In this document: in pieces, positions 16,159 to 25,293 of the stretch
Layout of the letters: the number at the start of each line of letters is the position of its first letter
Numbering within the stretch: the stretch's first letter is position 1
NCBI GenBank assembly: GCA_021324255.1
Contig: JAJPJL010000076.1
Location: 1-51,529, forward strand
Length of the DNA stretch: 51,529 nucleotides
Reading direction: 5' to 3'
Origin: Bacillota bacterium
GTDB taxonomy: Bacteria > Sysuimicrobiota > Sysuimicrobiia > Sysuimicrobiales > Segetimicrobiaceae
Program-made: the position numbers and the translations under genes
The notes under the pieces: generated by a model
Seen by the model: the letters and a program-made list of their open reading frames with translations, nothing else
The model's database searches: none
What the model was told of the DNA's origin: nothing

Positions 16159-16284
16159 CACCACACCTCCGTGCCGCTCTCCATGCCGGGCGCCGAGCGG
16201 TCTGTGACGCCTCCCGCGACGGCCCGGGACGCCGGGCGTGACGACGGCCACATTGTAGTCAAGGATCTCGCCGCGCGCCAGTGG

Positions 16285-17253
16285 TTAGGACGCGACGCCC
16301 GGCAAGACCTCGTCGATGACCCGGCGCAGCTGGCCAATCTGGTCCCAGGCTGTGCAGCGCAGCCCGATCGTATGGACGCCCATGCGGGCGTACGCGTTGA
16401 GGTGGTCGATGCACTCCGCCGGCGAGCCTGCGGCCGTCCAGCTCTCCACCCGGTCCATGGGGAAATCCACCATGTAGTAGGCCTCGAGGAACCGCTTCGA
16501 TTCCGCCAGCGCGGCATCCCGGTCGTCGTTGACGTTGATGTTGTGGTAGAGACTCGTCTCCAGCGCATCGGGGTTCCGCCCCTGCTCGCGCGCCTTCTCA
16601 CGGACGTCGGCCAACCGCCAGGCGACATCATCCAGGTCGGATAGGGACGTCTGCCAGCCGTCGGCGTGGCGGGCGACGCGGCGGTGCGTGCGCTCGATCC
16701 GGTCACGCGACCCGGTGGCGTTGTTGGCGATCCAAATCGGCGGGCGCGGCTTGGCCGCGGGCTTGGGCTCGATCGTGAGTCCCTCGAGACGATAGTGCCG
16801 CCCCGTGAACGTCACGTCGTCCTCCGTCCACAGCCGCTTGAGGATCGTGATCCATTCCACCATCCGCTCGACCCGCGCCTTGTTGTCGAGGCCGTAGTGC
16901 GCGGCCTCCAGCGCGCCCCCAACTTGCGGGACGATCCCCGTGCAGGCGATGAGCAGCGTCCGGCCGCCCGCGAGGAGGTCCAGGCTCGCCCACTGGTACG
17001 CGAGCAGCACGGGATCGCGCAGCGGAAAACTGGCCATGCACGCGGGGGCGATGCGTACCCGTTGCGTGCGCGCGGCGATGCCGGCCAGCAGCGTCAGCGA
17101 CTCCATCCGCGGCTTGCCCAGCAGACTGTCGCCGACCCACACATCGTGAAAGAGCCCCGACCGGTCGGCCGTCTCGGCCATCTCGAGCATCTTTCCCGGC
17201 GTGGTGACGCCGAACAACACACCGCGGTTCGGCAGCGTCAAGGCAAACTTCAC
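16285..17253 (-). CDS. LLM-class flavin/F420-dependent oxidoreductase
   Basis: 322 residues, luciferase-like monooxygenase fold. N-terminus VKFALTLPNRGVLFG, then DVWVGDSLLGKPRMESLTLL and IAARTQRVRIAPACMASFPL, typical of F420-dependent LLM enzymes; the central PKPAAKPRPPIWIANNATG is the usual pterin/flavin-region signature. Known members oxidise or hydroxylate small organics using F420 or FMN; the substrate is unknown. The GTG start overlaps the stop of the VOC gene upstream (GTGA), so the pair is an operon. Confidence 0.88.
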   Translation of the reverse strand: MKFALTLPNRGVLFGVTTPGKMLEMAETADRSGLFHDVWVGDSLLGKPRMESLTLLAGIAARTQRVRIAPACMASFPLRDPVLLAYQWASLDLLAGGRTLLIACTGIVPQVGGALEAAHYGLDNKARVERMVEWITILKRLWTEDDVTFTGRHYRLEGLTIEPKPAAKPRPPIWIANNATGSRDRIERTHRRVARHADGWQTSLSDLDDVAWRLADVREKAREQGRNPDALETSLYHNINVNDDRDAALAESKRFLEAYYMVDFPMDRVESWTAAGSPAECIDHLNAYARMGVHTIGLRCTAWDQIGQLRRVIDEVLPGVAS

Positions 17254-17918
17254 GCGATCGTCACGACCCCCTGGGTGGTCTCGACCTCCACCGCCTCCAC
17301 GCCGCTCGCCGCCGCGCGCTCCACGGCCACCGGGAGATCGCCGAGGAGCGCGCGGAGCCGCGCCGCCGCCGGCGCCGGATCGGGATCCCCGAGCCGGACC
17401 GCGCGGATGGCGCGCGCGCCCGAGGCATGCCGCACCGGCGCGGCGCCCGGGTGCTCGTCCGGCGGCACGCGCCACTCGATGACGAACGGCAGGATGCCCG
17501 GCGTCTCCGGAGAGCCGAGCAGCTGCGCGCGCCATCGCAGCGTGACACCGTCGGGACGCTCGCGCGCGCCGGCGAGCGGCGGCGGGAGGTCGAGTCCCGC
17601 GGCGGCGAGATGCTCCCGCAGGCCGTCGAGGTCGTCGGTGCGGACCGCCCAGGTCGCGAAGGTGCGGCCTTCCTCCACGGCGCGCATGATCCGCCGCCCC
17701 GTGGGCGCCTGCCGTGCTTGTTCCGGATCGACGACCGCGATCAGCTCGAGGTACGCGGAGCCGAGGGGGACGATCATGTTGGCCGTCCCGACGCCCGGGT
17801 GACGACCACCCTCGAGCGCCCGGAGCCCGTACGCGGTCTCGAATCGCCGGGCGGCGTCCGTCAGATCACGAACGGCGACGAGCACATGATCCGTCACTAC
17901 CTGGGGATGCGCACGCAC
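17250..17918 (-). CDS. VOC-superfamily protein (Glyoxalase_3-like)
   Basis: 222 residues. The first module begins TDHVLVAVRDLTDAARRFET with YGLRALEGGRHPGVGTANMI and YLELIAVVD, a bleomycin-resistance/glyoxalase-like fold of the Glyoxalase_3 kind. The second half is shorter and Ala/Arg-rich. The His near the start and the Glu of YLELIAVVD could be metal ligands. It is coupled to the LLM oxidoreductase, so a shared catabolic substrate is likely but not identified. Confidence 0.82.
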   Translation of the reverse strand: MRAHPQVVTDHVLVAVRDLTDAARRFETAYGLRALEGGRHPGVGTANMIVPLGSAYLELIAVVDPEQARQAPTGRRIMRAVEEGRTFATWAVRTDDLDGLREHLAAAGLDLPPPLAGARERPDGVTLRWRAQLLGSPETPGILPFVIEWRVPPDEHPGAAPVRHASGARAIRAVRLGDPDPAPAAARLRALLGDLPVAVERAAASGVEAVEVETTQGVVTIA

Positions 17919-18151
17919 GCCTCACGCGTTCGCTGCGCCGCAGCGCGAGTCCTCCGGCGGACGCGCGAGGCGTCAGTATGCCGGCGGCGCGTACACGTTG
18001 ACCGTGACGAGCGCGGCACGCCCTGTGTTGCGAATCTCGTGACGCCATGCGCCCACTCGCCGGCGCCCGCCGGTCACGTTCTCCCGTCGCGCTCCGTCAC
18101 AAGGGATGACGCGGCACGCGCCGCGAACGTCACCATCCGGAGGGAACATCG

Positions 18152-18544
18152 ATGAAGATCAAGCTGACCAGCGTGTACGTGGACGACCAGGAAAAGGCTC
18201 TGCGCTTCTACACCGAGGTGCTGGGCTTTACCAAGAAGGCCGATGTCACTCAAGGTCCGTTCCGCTGGCTCACCGTGGCCTCGGCGGAGGAGCCAGACGG
18301 CGCGGAACTGCAACTGGCGCTCAACGACAACCCAGCGGCCAAGGCCTACCAACAGGCCCGATTCCAGCAGGGCCAGCCCGCGGCGATGTTTTACACCGAC
18401 GACGTGACGGCCGACTACGAGCGCATCAAGGCGCGCGGCGCCCAGTTCACCATGCCGCCGACCAAGGTGCCGGGCTCGACCATTGCCATGTTGGCCGACA
18501 CCTGCGGGAACCTGATCCAGATCGTCCAGCTGTCGCGCGGGTAG
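18152..18544 (+). CDS. VOC family protein (glyoxalase/bleomycin-resistance fold)
   Basis: 130 residues with two beta-alpha-beta-beta-beta modules: LTSVYVDDQEKALRFYTEVL and GFTKKADV in the first, MFYTDDVTADYERIKARGAQ and LADTCGNLIQIVQL in the second. It resembles the common stand-alone VOC proteins with YVDDQ at the N-terminus. ATG with GGAGGGAAC upstream. It is a separate single gene, not in the operon to its left. Confidence 0.9.
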   Translation: MKIKLTSVYVDDQEKALRFYTEVLGFTKKADVTQGPFRWLTVASAEEPDGAELQLALNDNPAAKAYQQARFQQGQPAAMFYTDDVTADYERIKARGAQFTMPPTKVPGSTIAMLADTCGNLIQIVQLSRG

Positions 18545-18716
18545 GACTGAGCACGGTGGCTGCCGGGGAGCGCCGGCGCCCGCCCCTCGCACGGCAGGGT
18601 ATGGCGGCGCTCCCGGCGCGCCGCCGTCGCTCGGGAGCCACTCCGATGCGTACGTGACCGGGCCGATACGGAGCCCTCCTACGATCGTGCCAGATCGGGC
18701 CGCGGAGGAGTCTAGT

Positions 18717-19307
18717 GTGCGTATCGCGATGCTGTTGGCCGTCTTGGTCACGGTGCCGGCCGCCCCGGTCGCCGGTGTCGCGGTGCCCGGCTTGCTCCCT
18801 ACGGGGATGTTCCAGATCGTTCCCGGCGAGTCGTCGGCGGCTTTTTTTGTCCCGGACAACCGGGGCGGCTTTTCCGGAAAGACGACGCGCGTGACCGGAC
18901 GGGTCATCGTCGTCGCGCGTGACGACCTCTATGCCGCGCAGGTGGAGGCGGCCATCGACGCCGGCACGCTCGAGACCGGCGTCGGAATCCGGGACGCCGC
19001 GATGCGAGCGACCTACCTGCGAACGGACCAGTATCGGTCGATCATCTTTACCGGGACGGCATCGGCCCGGCCGGGCCTCGCCGTTCGACCGTTTCCGACG
19101 GACGTCCAGGGACGGCTGACGATCCGCGACGTCTCTCGGGACGAGCGGTTTTCGGCCACGGTCCTCGCGCTGGCCCGCGAATACCGGGCGGACGTCACGA
19201 CGGCGATCAAGATGGCGGACTACGGCATACCCTACCCGAGCATGTTCATCTTCCGCGCTCGCGATCCGGTCACGGTCACGCTCCACATCGTCGCCCGCCA
19301 GCCGTGA
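18717..19307 (+). CDS. Secreted YceI-family lipid-binding protein
   Basis: 196 residues from a GTG with GGAGGAG six bases upstream; an upstream ATG would give a 21-residue extension without a signal. The signal peptide MRIAMLLAVLVTVPAAPVAG precedes the lipocalin-like YceI domain: GMFQIVPGESSAAFFV, GFSGKTTRVTGRVIVV, IRDAAMRATYLRTDQYRSII and VQGRLTIRDVSR. YceI proteins bind isoprenoid-type lipids in the periplasm or at the cell surface. Confidence 0.88.
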   Translation: MRIAMLLAVLVTVPAAPVAGVAVPGLLPTGMFQIVPGESSAAFFVPDNRGGFSGKTTRVTGRVIVVARDDLYAAQVEAAIDAGTLETGVGIRDAAMRATYLRTDQYRSIIFTGTASARPGLAVRPFPTDVQGRLTIRDVSRDERFSATVLALAREYRADVTTAIKMADYGIPYPSMFIFRARDPVTVTLHIVARQP

Positions 19308-19406
19308 CCCCAGCCTGCGACCCCGCCTCGGGCCGCCGCGGGCCACCGCAGCGAAGCGGTCGTCCGTGGTCGGGGGCCCGGGTGGGGCACGGCCCGAGCG
19401 GAGCGC

Positions 19407-20168
19407 TTACCCCGACCGCCGCCGTGCCGTACGGGTCCGCTCAGCGAACCCGGCGATCCCGAAGATGCCGACTCCCGCCGCCCACGCGAGGCTGATCCAC
19501 GCCTGCCACCACGAAATCCGGTCGGTGAACGTCGCGGCGACCGTCATCTGCATCGGGTAAAACGTCGGAAAGTACTCGACGATCCGCGCGTTCGCGGCCG
19601 GACTGCCGATGGGATTCTGCAAGAAGGTATCGACCAGGCTCAGCATGATGATCAAAAAGAATCCTTCGAGATCGCCTCGCGTGAGGACGCCCACCAAGAC
19701 ACCGATGGACGCATACGTCAGGACCGCGCCGAAGACGCCGGCCCACGCGGCCGCGGGGTGCCGCAGCGGCATGAAGCCGTGGAGGAGAACGACCGCGTAC
19801 GCGGCCACGACCATGGCCGCGAGCGCGAGCGCGGTGAGACGGCCGATCACCAGCATGGCGCGCGAATGCCCGCACAGCACGAGCCGCCGGTCCACGGGCG
19901 CCGATGCGCGGACGGCGCGCAGCGCCACAAACCCCATGATCAGCGTCGTCGCATTCAGCATGCCGGTGTTCAAGCTCAACCGCTGCTGCCCCACGGCGAC
20001 GAACACGTCGAGGGCCCGGAGTTTGAATCCGACCGAGCCGCTGCCGGACAACGAGTAGATGATGGCGTACCAGGCGGGGAGGTAGACACCAAGGAGCAGC
20101 ATCGCGAATCGATTGTGCCGCTGCTCGACCAGGCTGAGACGGAGCGCCGTTGCGTACTGGGCGATCAC
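19407..20168 (-). CDS. ABC transporter permease (ABC-2-like)
   Basis: 253 residues, GTG start overlapping the ATPase stop (GTGA). About six membrane helices. It begins with a cytoplasmic amphipathic segment (VIAQYATALRLSLVEQRHNR), then ALLLGVYLPAWYAIIYSL-like hydrophobic segments, and MVVAAYAVVLLHGFMPL further on. No EAA motif is present, so it fits exporter-type ABC-2 permeases rather than importers. The substrate is unknown; together with the upstream ATPase it makes a two-gene exporter. Confidence 0.78.
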   Translation of the reverse strand: MIAQYATALRLSLVEQRHNRFAMLLLGVYLPAWYAIIYSLSGSGSVGFKLRALDVFVAVGQQRLSLNTGMLNATTLIMGFVALRAVRASAPVDRRLVLCGHSRAMLVIGRLTALALAAMVVAAYAVVLLHGFMPLRHPAAAWAGVFGAVLTYASIGVLVGVLTRGDLEGFFLIIMLSLVDTFLQNPIGSPAANARIVEYFPTFYPMQMTVAATFTDRISWWQAWISLAWAAGVGIFGIAGFAERTRTARRRSG

Positions 20169-20830
20169 GAGCCGGCGCCCCCGAGCAGCGCGCCGTTGCG
20201 CAGGCTGAGCACCCGGTCGAAGCGGCCGCGCTCGAAGAAGAGGTGGGAGATGACGACCACGGCGCACCCGTTCCCGCGGACGCGCTCCGCGATCTCCCAG
20301 AATCGGAGATACGTCTCCCAGTCGAATCCCTGGTAGGGCTCGTCCAGCAAAATGACATCCGGGTTGTGCATCAAGGCGATCGTGAGGTTCAATTTCTGTC
20401 GCGTTCCGCCGCTCAGCGTTTCCACGAGGGCATGGCGGTCGGCGGCGAACCCGAGATGCTCGACCAAGGCGTCGCCGGCGTGAGGGTCGGACAAGCGGTA
20501 CGCCGCCCGGAACCACTCCAGGTTCTGGAGCACCGTCAGTCCGGGATGGACCTGCGGCTCCTGCGGACAGTAGCCGAGGCGACCCCGCACCGACACCGAG
20601 CCGCTCGCGGCGGGTAGCAGGCCGGCCACGATCTTCAGCAGGGTCGACTTGCCCGCCCCGTTTTCGCCGACGACACCGATCATCTCGCCCGGCCGCGCCG
20701 CAAAGCTCACCCCCCTGAGTACCTGGCGGCGGCCGAATGAGCGGGTGACGTGACGGACTTCGAGCAACGTGGATTGTCCGGCCGGTCCCGTGGTCGTCCA
20801 TGGCGCGTCTGCGACGCGATGCGTCACCAT
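20165..20830 (-). CDS. ABC transporter ATP-binding protein (exporter type)
   Basis: 221 residues. Walker A GENGAGKST, Q-loop CPQEPQVHPGLTVLQNLEWF, signature LSGGTRQKL, Walker B DVILLDEP and the switch His in VVVISHLFF are all visible. The ATG at MVTHRVADAPW was chosen because AGGAG lies five bases upstream; two ATGs further upstream lack this. It is coupled to the ABC-2-like permease. Confidence 0.9.
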   Translation of the reverse strand: MVTHRVADAPWTTTGPAGQSTLLEVRHVTRSFGRRQVLRGVSFAARPGEMIGVVGENGAGKSTLLKIVAGLLPAASGSVSVRGRLGYCPQEPQVHPGLTVLQNLEWFRAAYRLSDPHAGDALVEHLGFAADRHALVETLSGGTRQKLNLTIALMHNPDVILLDEPYQGFDWETYLRFWEIAERVRGNGCAVVVISHLFFERGRFDRVLSLRNGALLGGAGS

Positions 20831-20951
20831 CCTGGCTCCTATGGACATCCCATCATGGGAATGTAACGACCGATGCATTGGCGATCAAACACACAACGGT
20901 CGCGTGTCGCGGCCCGAACTGGATCTCGAGCCGGGAGCTCCCCGCGGCGAA

Positions 20952-21068
20952 CTATGCCGCGCGCACGGCTCCGTTGCGCGGCGCTCCGGACTCGTCCGCC
21001 GTGATTTCGATGACGCCCCCGTCCTGGCGGCGCGGCGCGGCGCCGGGTCCCGGCCACGGCACCGTCAT
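20952..21068 (-). CDS. Possible 38-residue protein coupled to fuconate dehydratase gene
   Basis: Its ATG overlaps the stop of the dehydratase gene by four bases (ATGA), the same junction type seen between many true gene pairs here. The sequence MTVPWPGPGAAPRR then GGVIEITADESGAPRNG has no family I know. It may be a genuine leaderless small protein, a remnant of a larger gene, or chance. The rest of 20831-20951 shows nothing recognisable. Confidence 0.35.
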   Translation of the reverse strand: MTVPWPGPGAAPRRQDGGVIEITADESGAPRNGAVRAA

Positions 21069-22411
21069 TGGCGGAAGGTCGCTCGCGCCGCCGGCGTGCC
21101 GTCCGCACTCTGCGCGCGCCAGAAATCCCCAGTAGGAAACTCGTACGCGGCGAGCGACTCCGGGCGCATCGTGACGCTGAACCCGGGGCGTTGCGGTGCG
21201 GCGTACCGCCCCGCGTGGATAACGACCGGATCGAGGAAGTGCTCGTGGAGGTGGGCGACGTACTCGAGGACGCGGCCTTCCAGGGACGCCGAGACCGCGA
21301 TATAGTCGAAGATCGACAGGTGCTGCTCGTACTCGCAGAGTCCGACGCCGCCCGCGTGCGGGCACACGGGAACGCCGAACTTCGCGGCGAGCAGCAGCAC
21401 GGCCAGCATCTCGTTGACGCCGCCGAGGCGCGCCACGTCGGGCTGGCACACGCCGACGGCGTTGGCCTGACACAACTGCTTGAACATCACCCGATTGTGC
21501 ACGTGCTCGCCCGTCGCCACCGCGACGGGCGCGACCGCGCGCGCGATCGCCGCGTGGCCGAGGATGTCGTCCGGGCTTGTGGGCTCCTCGATCCACCGCG
21601 GCTCGAAGCGGGCGAGCGCGTGCACGCGGTCGATCGCCGTCCCCACGTCCCAGCACTGGTTGGCGTCCATCATCAGCGCCCGGTCAGGCCCGATCTCCTC
21701 GCGGATCAACGCCGCGCGGCGCTCGTCGGCGCCGGCGTCGACCCCGACCTTCATCTTGAAGTGCGTCCACCCCTCGGCCACCGCCTCGCGGCACAACCGC
21801 CGCACCTTGTCGTCGGGGTATCCGAGCCAGCCGGCGGACGTCGTGTACGCCGGGAAGCCGTGCCGGCGGATCTCCGCCTCCCGGTCCGCGCGCGCCGGCA
21901 CGCGGCGCCGGAGCATGTCGAGGGCTTCCTCCGGCGTCAGGGCGTCGGTCAGATAGCGAAAGTCGATGGCGCTCACGAGCGCGTCGGCCGGCAGATCGAC
22001 GAGCAGCTTCCAGAGCGGCTTGCCCGCGGCTTTCGCGTAGAGATCCCAGACGGCGTTCACGAGGGCCGCGGTCGCGAGGTGCACGGCGCCCTTCTCCGGG
22101 CCGATCCACCGGAACTGGCTGTCGCCGGCAACCGTCCGCCAGAACGCGCCCATGTCGCCGGCGATCGACTCCAGCGTCCGCCCGCGCACGAGCGGCGCCA
22201 AGGCGCGGATCGCCGCGACGCAGATCTCGTTTCCGCGGCCGATCGTGAACGTCAGCCCATGGCCCTCGAGCCCCGCGGGGTGATCCGTGCGGAGAACGAC
22301 ATAGGCGGCCGAGTAGTCGGGGTCCGGGTTCATCGCGTCCGACCCATCGCGCGCCCGGGACGTCGGAAACCGGATGTCGCGGGCCACCACGTCGGTAATG
22401 GTCGTGGGCAT
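21065..22411 (-). CDS. L-fuconate dehydratase-like enzyme (enolase superfamily)
   Basis: 448 residues from MPTTITDVVARDIRFPTSRA. The N-terminus DGSDAMNPDPDYSAAYVVLR followed by LEGHGLTFTIGRGNE is distinctive for L-fuconate dehydratases of the mandelate racemase group. Catalytic residues: the KxK motif in WTHFKMKVGVDAG, the metal ligands in MMDANQCWD, WIEEPTSPDD and ATGEHVHNR, and the basic His in VCPHAGGVGL. The expected reaction is removal of water from L-fuconate to 2-keto-3-deoxy-L-fuconate. It is a single transcription unit apart from a tiny coupled frame downstream. A related acid sugar is the main alternative substrate. Confidence 0.9.
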   Translation of the reverse strand: MPTTITDVVARDIRFPTSRARDGSDAMNPDPDYSAAYVVLRTDHPAGLEGHGLTFTIGRGNEICVAAIRALAPLVRGRTLESIAGDMGAFWRTVAGDSQFRWIGPEKGAVHLATAALVNAVWDLYAKAAGKPLWKLLVDLPADALVSAIDFRYLTDALTPEEALDMLRRRVPARADREAEIRRHGFPAYTTSAGWLGYPDDKVRRLCREAVAEGWTHFKMKVGVDAGADERRAALIREEIGPDRALMMDANQCWDVGTAIDRVHALARFEPRWIEEPTSPDDILGHAAIARAVAPVAVATGEHVHNRVMFKQLCQANAVGVCQPDVARLGGVNEMLAVLLLAAKFGVPVCPHAGGVGLCEYEQHLSIFDYIAVSASLEGRVLEYVAHLHEHFLDPVVIHAGRYAAPQRPGFSVTMRPESLAAYEFPTGDFWRAQSADGTPAARATFRQ

Positions 22412-22557
22412 CCCCTCGCTCCCGGAACACGATCTGGTCACACCACGGGCCGTGGCCGCCGCGCGGCGTCGCGCCACACCAGCGGTTTGCTATCTGATCG
22501 AGGACCTACCGGACCAAAGGCCGATCGCCCCGAGACGCGACGGCCGCGCCCAAGACC

Positions 22558-23121
22558 CTACTTCTTGAGTCTCGTGATCTTCGCGCCCTGGAGCGAGACG
22601 TCGAACATCAATCCCTTCTGACCCACCACAAACGCGACGATCGGCTGGTTGATCTGCATCGTGCTCACGTCGGCGCCGGCGCCGACGTTGATCACGGTAA
22701 TCGCGCCGTTGACCCCCACCTGCCACCCGGACGACTGCTCGAAGCTTCGCAACGCCGCCTGGTCCTCGAACACAATGATCACGTCCTTCTTTTGGATGCC
22801 GATCGACGCGCCCCACGAGCCGCCCGCGATGCTGTAGTAGCCGTAGGTGTGACCGCCGACCCGCAGCGCGCCCTCACCGTACTGCCCGCCGAACACGAAC
22901 GCGGCTTTGACAACACCCGGGAGCACGAGCACGCCTCGGGATCGTGCGAGAAGCTTGGCGCCTCCTTTGACCTGCTCGTTGAATCGAGCCAAGGCCGCAT
23001 CGACGTTCGCGTCGATCTGCGCGGCCGTCGCCGCCTGCGAAGGGACGGGGCTCGCCAGGCTGCCTATGAGTAGCAAAGAGATACCCGCAACCACCAGTGC
23101 AACGAACGGTCGGCTCCTCAT
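22558..23121 (-). CDS. SYLF-domain (YSC84/Ysc84-like) lipid-binding protein
   Basis: 187 residues. The ATG chosen gives the signal peptide MRSRPFVALVVAGISLLLIG; the frame extends 28 codons further without one. The domain shows AKLLARSRGVLVLPGVVKAA, FVFGGQYGEGALRV, GYYSIAGGSWGASIGIQKKD and VIIVFEDQAALRSF, which is the SYLF pattern. Bacterial members are secreted or periplasmic and thought to bind lipids; the function is unknown. Confidence 0.88.
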   Translation of the reverse strand: MRSRPFVALVVAGISLLLIGSLASPVPSQAATAAQIDANVDAALARFNEQVKGGAKLLARSRGVLVLPGVVKAAFVFGGQYGEGALRVGGHTYGYYSIAGGSWGASIGIQKKDVIIVFEDQAALRSFEQSSGWQVGVNGAITVINVGAGADVSTMQINQPIVAFVVGQKGLMFDVSLQGAKITRLKK

Positions 23122-23265
23122 CGAGGCACGCTCCGTGGTCTCGGAATTGTGGATCGCGCACTCCGCGCACGTGCGCGGCGCCGCCGTCCAACATTCGCCG
23201 CGCATGCCCGCATGGACCTCGTCGAGTTCGATGGGTGTCTCCCGGCGACCTGCCCGGCGGGCCGG

Positions 23266-24618
23266 CTATGCCGCCTCCGCGAAGCGCCGCACCACATCTG
23301 CGATCAGGAGGATCGTCTCGCGATAGTCCGCCATCCGAACGTTTTCGTCCGGCGCGTGGGCGCGCGCGTTCCAGTACCCGGCACCGACGCTCACCATCGG
23401 CACGCCGAGCACCGGCCCGATGTCGTGCATGGGGCCCGTGCCGGCCGACGTCGGATAGATGAGCACCGGCCGCGTCGTCGTGTCCTCGATCGCGCGGCGC
23501 ACGACCCCGACGAACGGATCGGCGGGGTCCGTGCGGTACGGAAACTCCGCCCCCAAGACCGTCAGCGCGACGTCGTGGAAGCCCTGGGCGTCGAGGTGCC
23601 CCCGGACGTTGCGGGCGACCTCGTGCGGATCCTGATCGGGCACGAGGCGAAAGTCTACCTTGGCGCGCGCAACCTTCGGCAGCACGGTTTTCGAGCCCTC
23701 GAGCGTGTAGCCGCCCCACACACCGCACACCGTGCACGTCGGCGTCAGCAAGAGCTGGCGCACCGCGTCGGGCCCGCGCACGCCGCCGATCAGCGTCTCC
23801 ACGCCGGCCTGGCGTTGCAGCCCTTCAACGACGTCGGGAGGAATCTGCCGGACGGCCGCTTCTTCCGCCGCGGTCGCGGGCCGGACCCGGTCGTAGTGTC
23901 CGGGGATCCTGATCCGCCCGTTCTGCTCCTTGAAGGTGGCCAGCGCCCAAATCAGGCGGAGCGCGGCGCCCTCGACCAGCGCGCCGAAGGACGAGTGCAG
24001 ATCGACGCGTGCCGTTGTCGCCTCGAGCTGCAGGTAGCAGATGCCCTTCATGCCCAGCACGAGGTGCATCCGCTCCTGATGGTCCCGCTCGCCATACTCC
24101 CAGATGCACGCGTCCGCGCGCAGGAGGTCCGCGTGGGCCCGCGTCGCCGCGCCGAAGTGCACGCTGCCGATCTCCTCCTCGCCTTCCACGACGAACTTGA
24201 TCCGGCACGGCAACCCGCCGGCGGCCTGCAACGCCCGCAGCGCCGCGACCCGGCTGACGAGGTCGCCCTTGTTGTCCGCGACGCCCCGGCCGATCAGGAG
24301 CCCGTCCCGCTGCGTCAGGTCGAACGGCTCGGCGGTCCGCTCCTCCAGCGGCTCCGCCGGCTGGACGTCGTAGTGGTTGTAGAAGAGCAGCGTGCGCGGC
24401 GAACGCCCCTCGAACTCGGCGACCACCACGGGGCTGGCGCCATCCTGCTCGATCGTGGTGACGCGCCCGCCCGCACCGCCCAGCAGGCCCGTCACGGCTC
24501 GGACGCACTCGGCGATCCCGCGACGCTGCGCCGCCACCGACGGAATCCGCACCAATCCACGCAAGTCTTCGAGCGTTTTCGGCATCTCGCGATTCACGTG
24601 CGCCACCAACGCGTCCAT
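23266..24618 (-). CDS. M20-family metallopeptidase (dipeptidase-like)
   Basis: 450 residues, ATG with GGAGGG four bases upstream. Zinc/cobalt site residues: LLFYNHYDVQPAEP (His), GRGVADNKGDLVSR (bridging Asp), VVEGEEEIGS (catalytic and ligand Glu), a later Asp, and NARAHAPDENVR (last His). The dimerisation domain sits between. M20 enzymes of this shape cleave dipeptides or N-acyl amino acids such as beta-Ala-His. It fits the peptide-scavenging theme of nearby transporters, but has no direct operon partner. Confidence 0.9.
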   Translation of the reverse strand: MDALVAHVNREMPKTLEDLRGLVRIPSVAAQRRGIAECVRAVTGLLGGAGGRVTTIEQDGASPVVVAEFEGRSPRTLLFYNHYDVQPAEPLEERTAEPFDLTQRDGLLIGRGVADNKGDLVSRVAALRALQAAGGLPCRIKFVVEGEEEIGSVHFGAATRAHADLLRADACIWEYGERDHQERMHLVLGMKGICYLQLEATTARVDLHSSFGALVEGAALRLIWALATFKEQNGRIRIPGHYDRVRPATAAEEAAVRQIPPDVVEGLQRQAGVETLIGGVRGPDAVRQLLLTPTCTVCGVWGGYTLEGSKTVLPKVARAKVDFRLVPDQDPHEVARNVRGHLDAQGFHDVALTVLGAEFPYRTDPADPFVGVVRRAIEDTTTRPVLIYPTSAGTGPMHDIGPVLGVPMVSVGAGYWNARAHAPDENVRMADYRETILLIADVVRRFAEAA

Positions 24619-24881
24619 GCGCCCTCCTCGGCGGCCCCGCCGCTCATGCCCGCGGCGGGACCCGGGATACTGCGATCGGCCGGCGATTCCCGGTGGTCGG
24701 AGCCACGAGGCCGCGGCGGCTCCCTCTTCTTCGGGGTCCCCCGTTCGCGTTCCCGGTCCGCGCCAACCCGAGCCGGCACGCCGCGGGCGATCGCTCGCCG
24801 AGGTCGCGGTCCGGCCCCACCCCTCCCGAGGGGCGGGTCTACGCATGGCTTGGGCGCCCTTGTCAGCTTGCCGCGGGTATG

Positions 24882-25136
24882 TTAGCCAACGGACACGGGA
24901 AGCGAGTCGGCGCAGCGTGTGAGCGCGGCGGCTGCCGACAACCACGCGTTGCGGGACGACGCGTCCTCTTGCAACGCGGCGCTCGCGAGCGCATAGGTGA
25001 CCAAGCGCTGCACCACGTTCAGCAGCCCGTGCTGCGCGACCGAGGCACTGAGCGTCAAGTCCGCAACCTCGGTACTACACGCGCGCCACGGGGGCTCCGG
25101 GAGTACCGAGATGCCGCCAACCGGTTGAGTCTGCAT
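24882..25136 (-). CDS. Hypothetical protein, 84 residues
   Basis: No family recognised. ATG with GGAGG seven bases upstream. It is rich in Ala and Leu, with one long amphipathic helical region (LLNVVQRLVTYALASAALQE, residues about 38-57) and two cysteines (PPWRACSTEV, LTRCADSLP). No signal peptide. The 157 bases upstream, to the GGDEF gene, hold its promoter region; I see no clear -10/-35 pair. Confidence 0.5.
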   Translation of the reverse strand: MQTQPVGGISVLPEPPWRACSTEVADLTLSASVAQHGLLNVVQRLVTYALASAALQEDASSRNAWLSAAAALTRCADSLPVSVG

Positions 25137-25293
25137 GATGTCGCCTCCGAGTGGTGCTGGGACCGGAGATCGCTGTCTCCGAGGGCTACTTTACCGGCCT
25201 GCCATGAAACCGCGGTGGACATGTTGTGAAGAAGAGGTGAATTCCGGCGGCGGTCCCCTGGGAGTGAGGACCAGTGGCGGATGACGCGCCACG

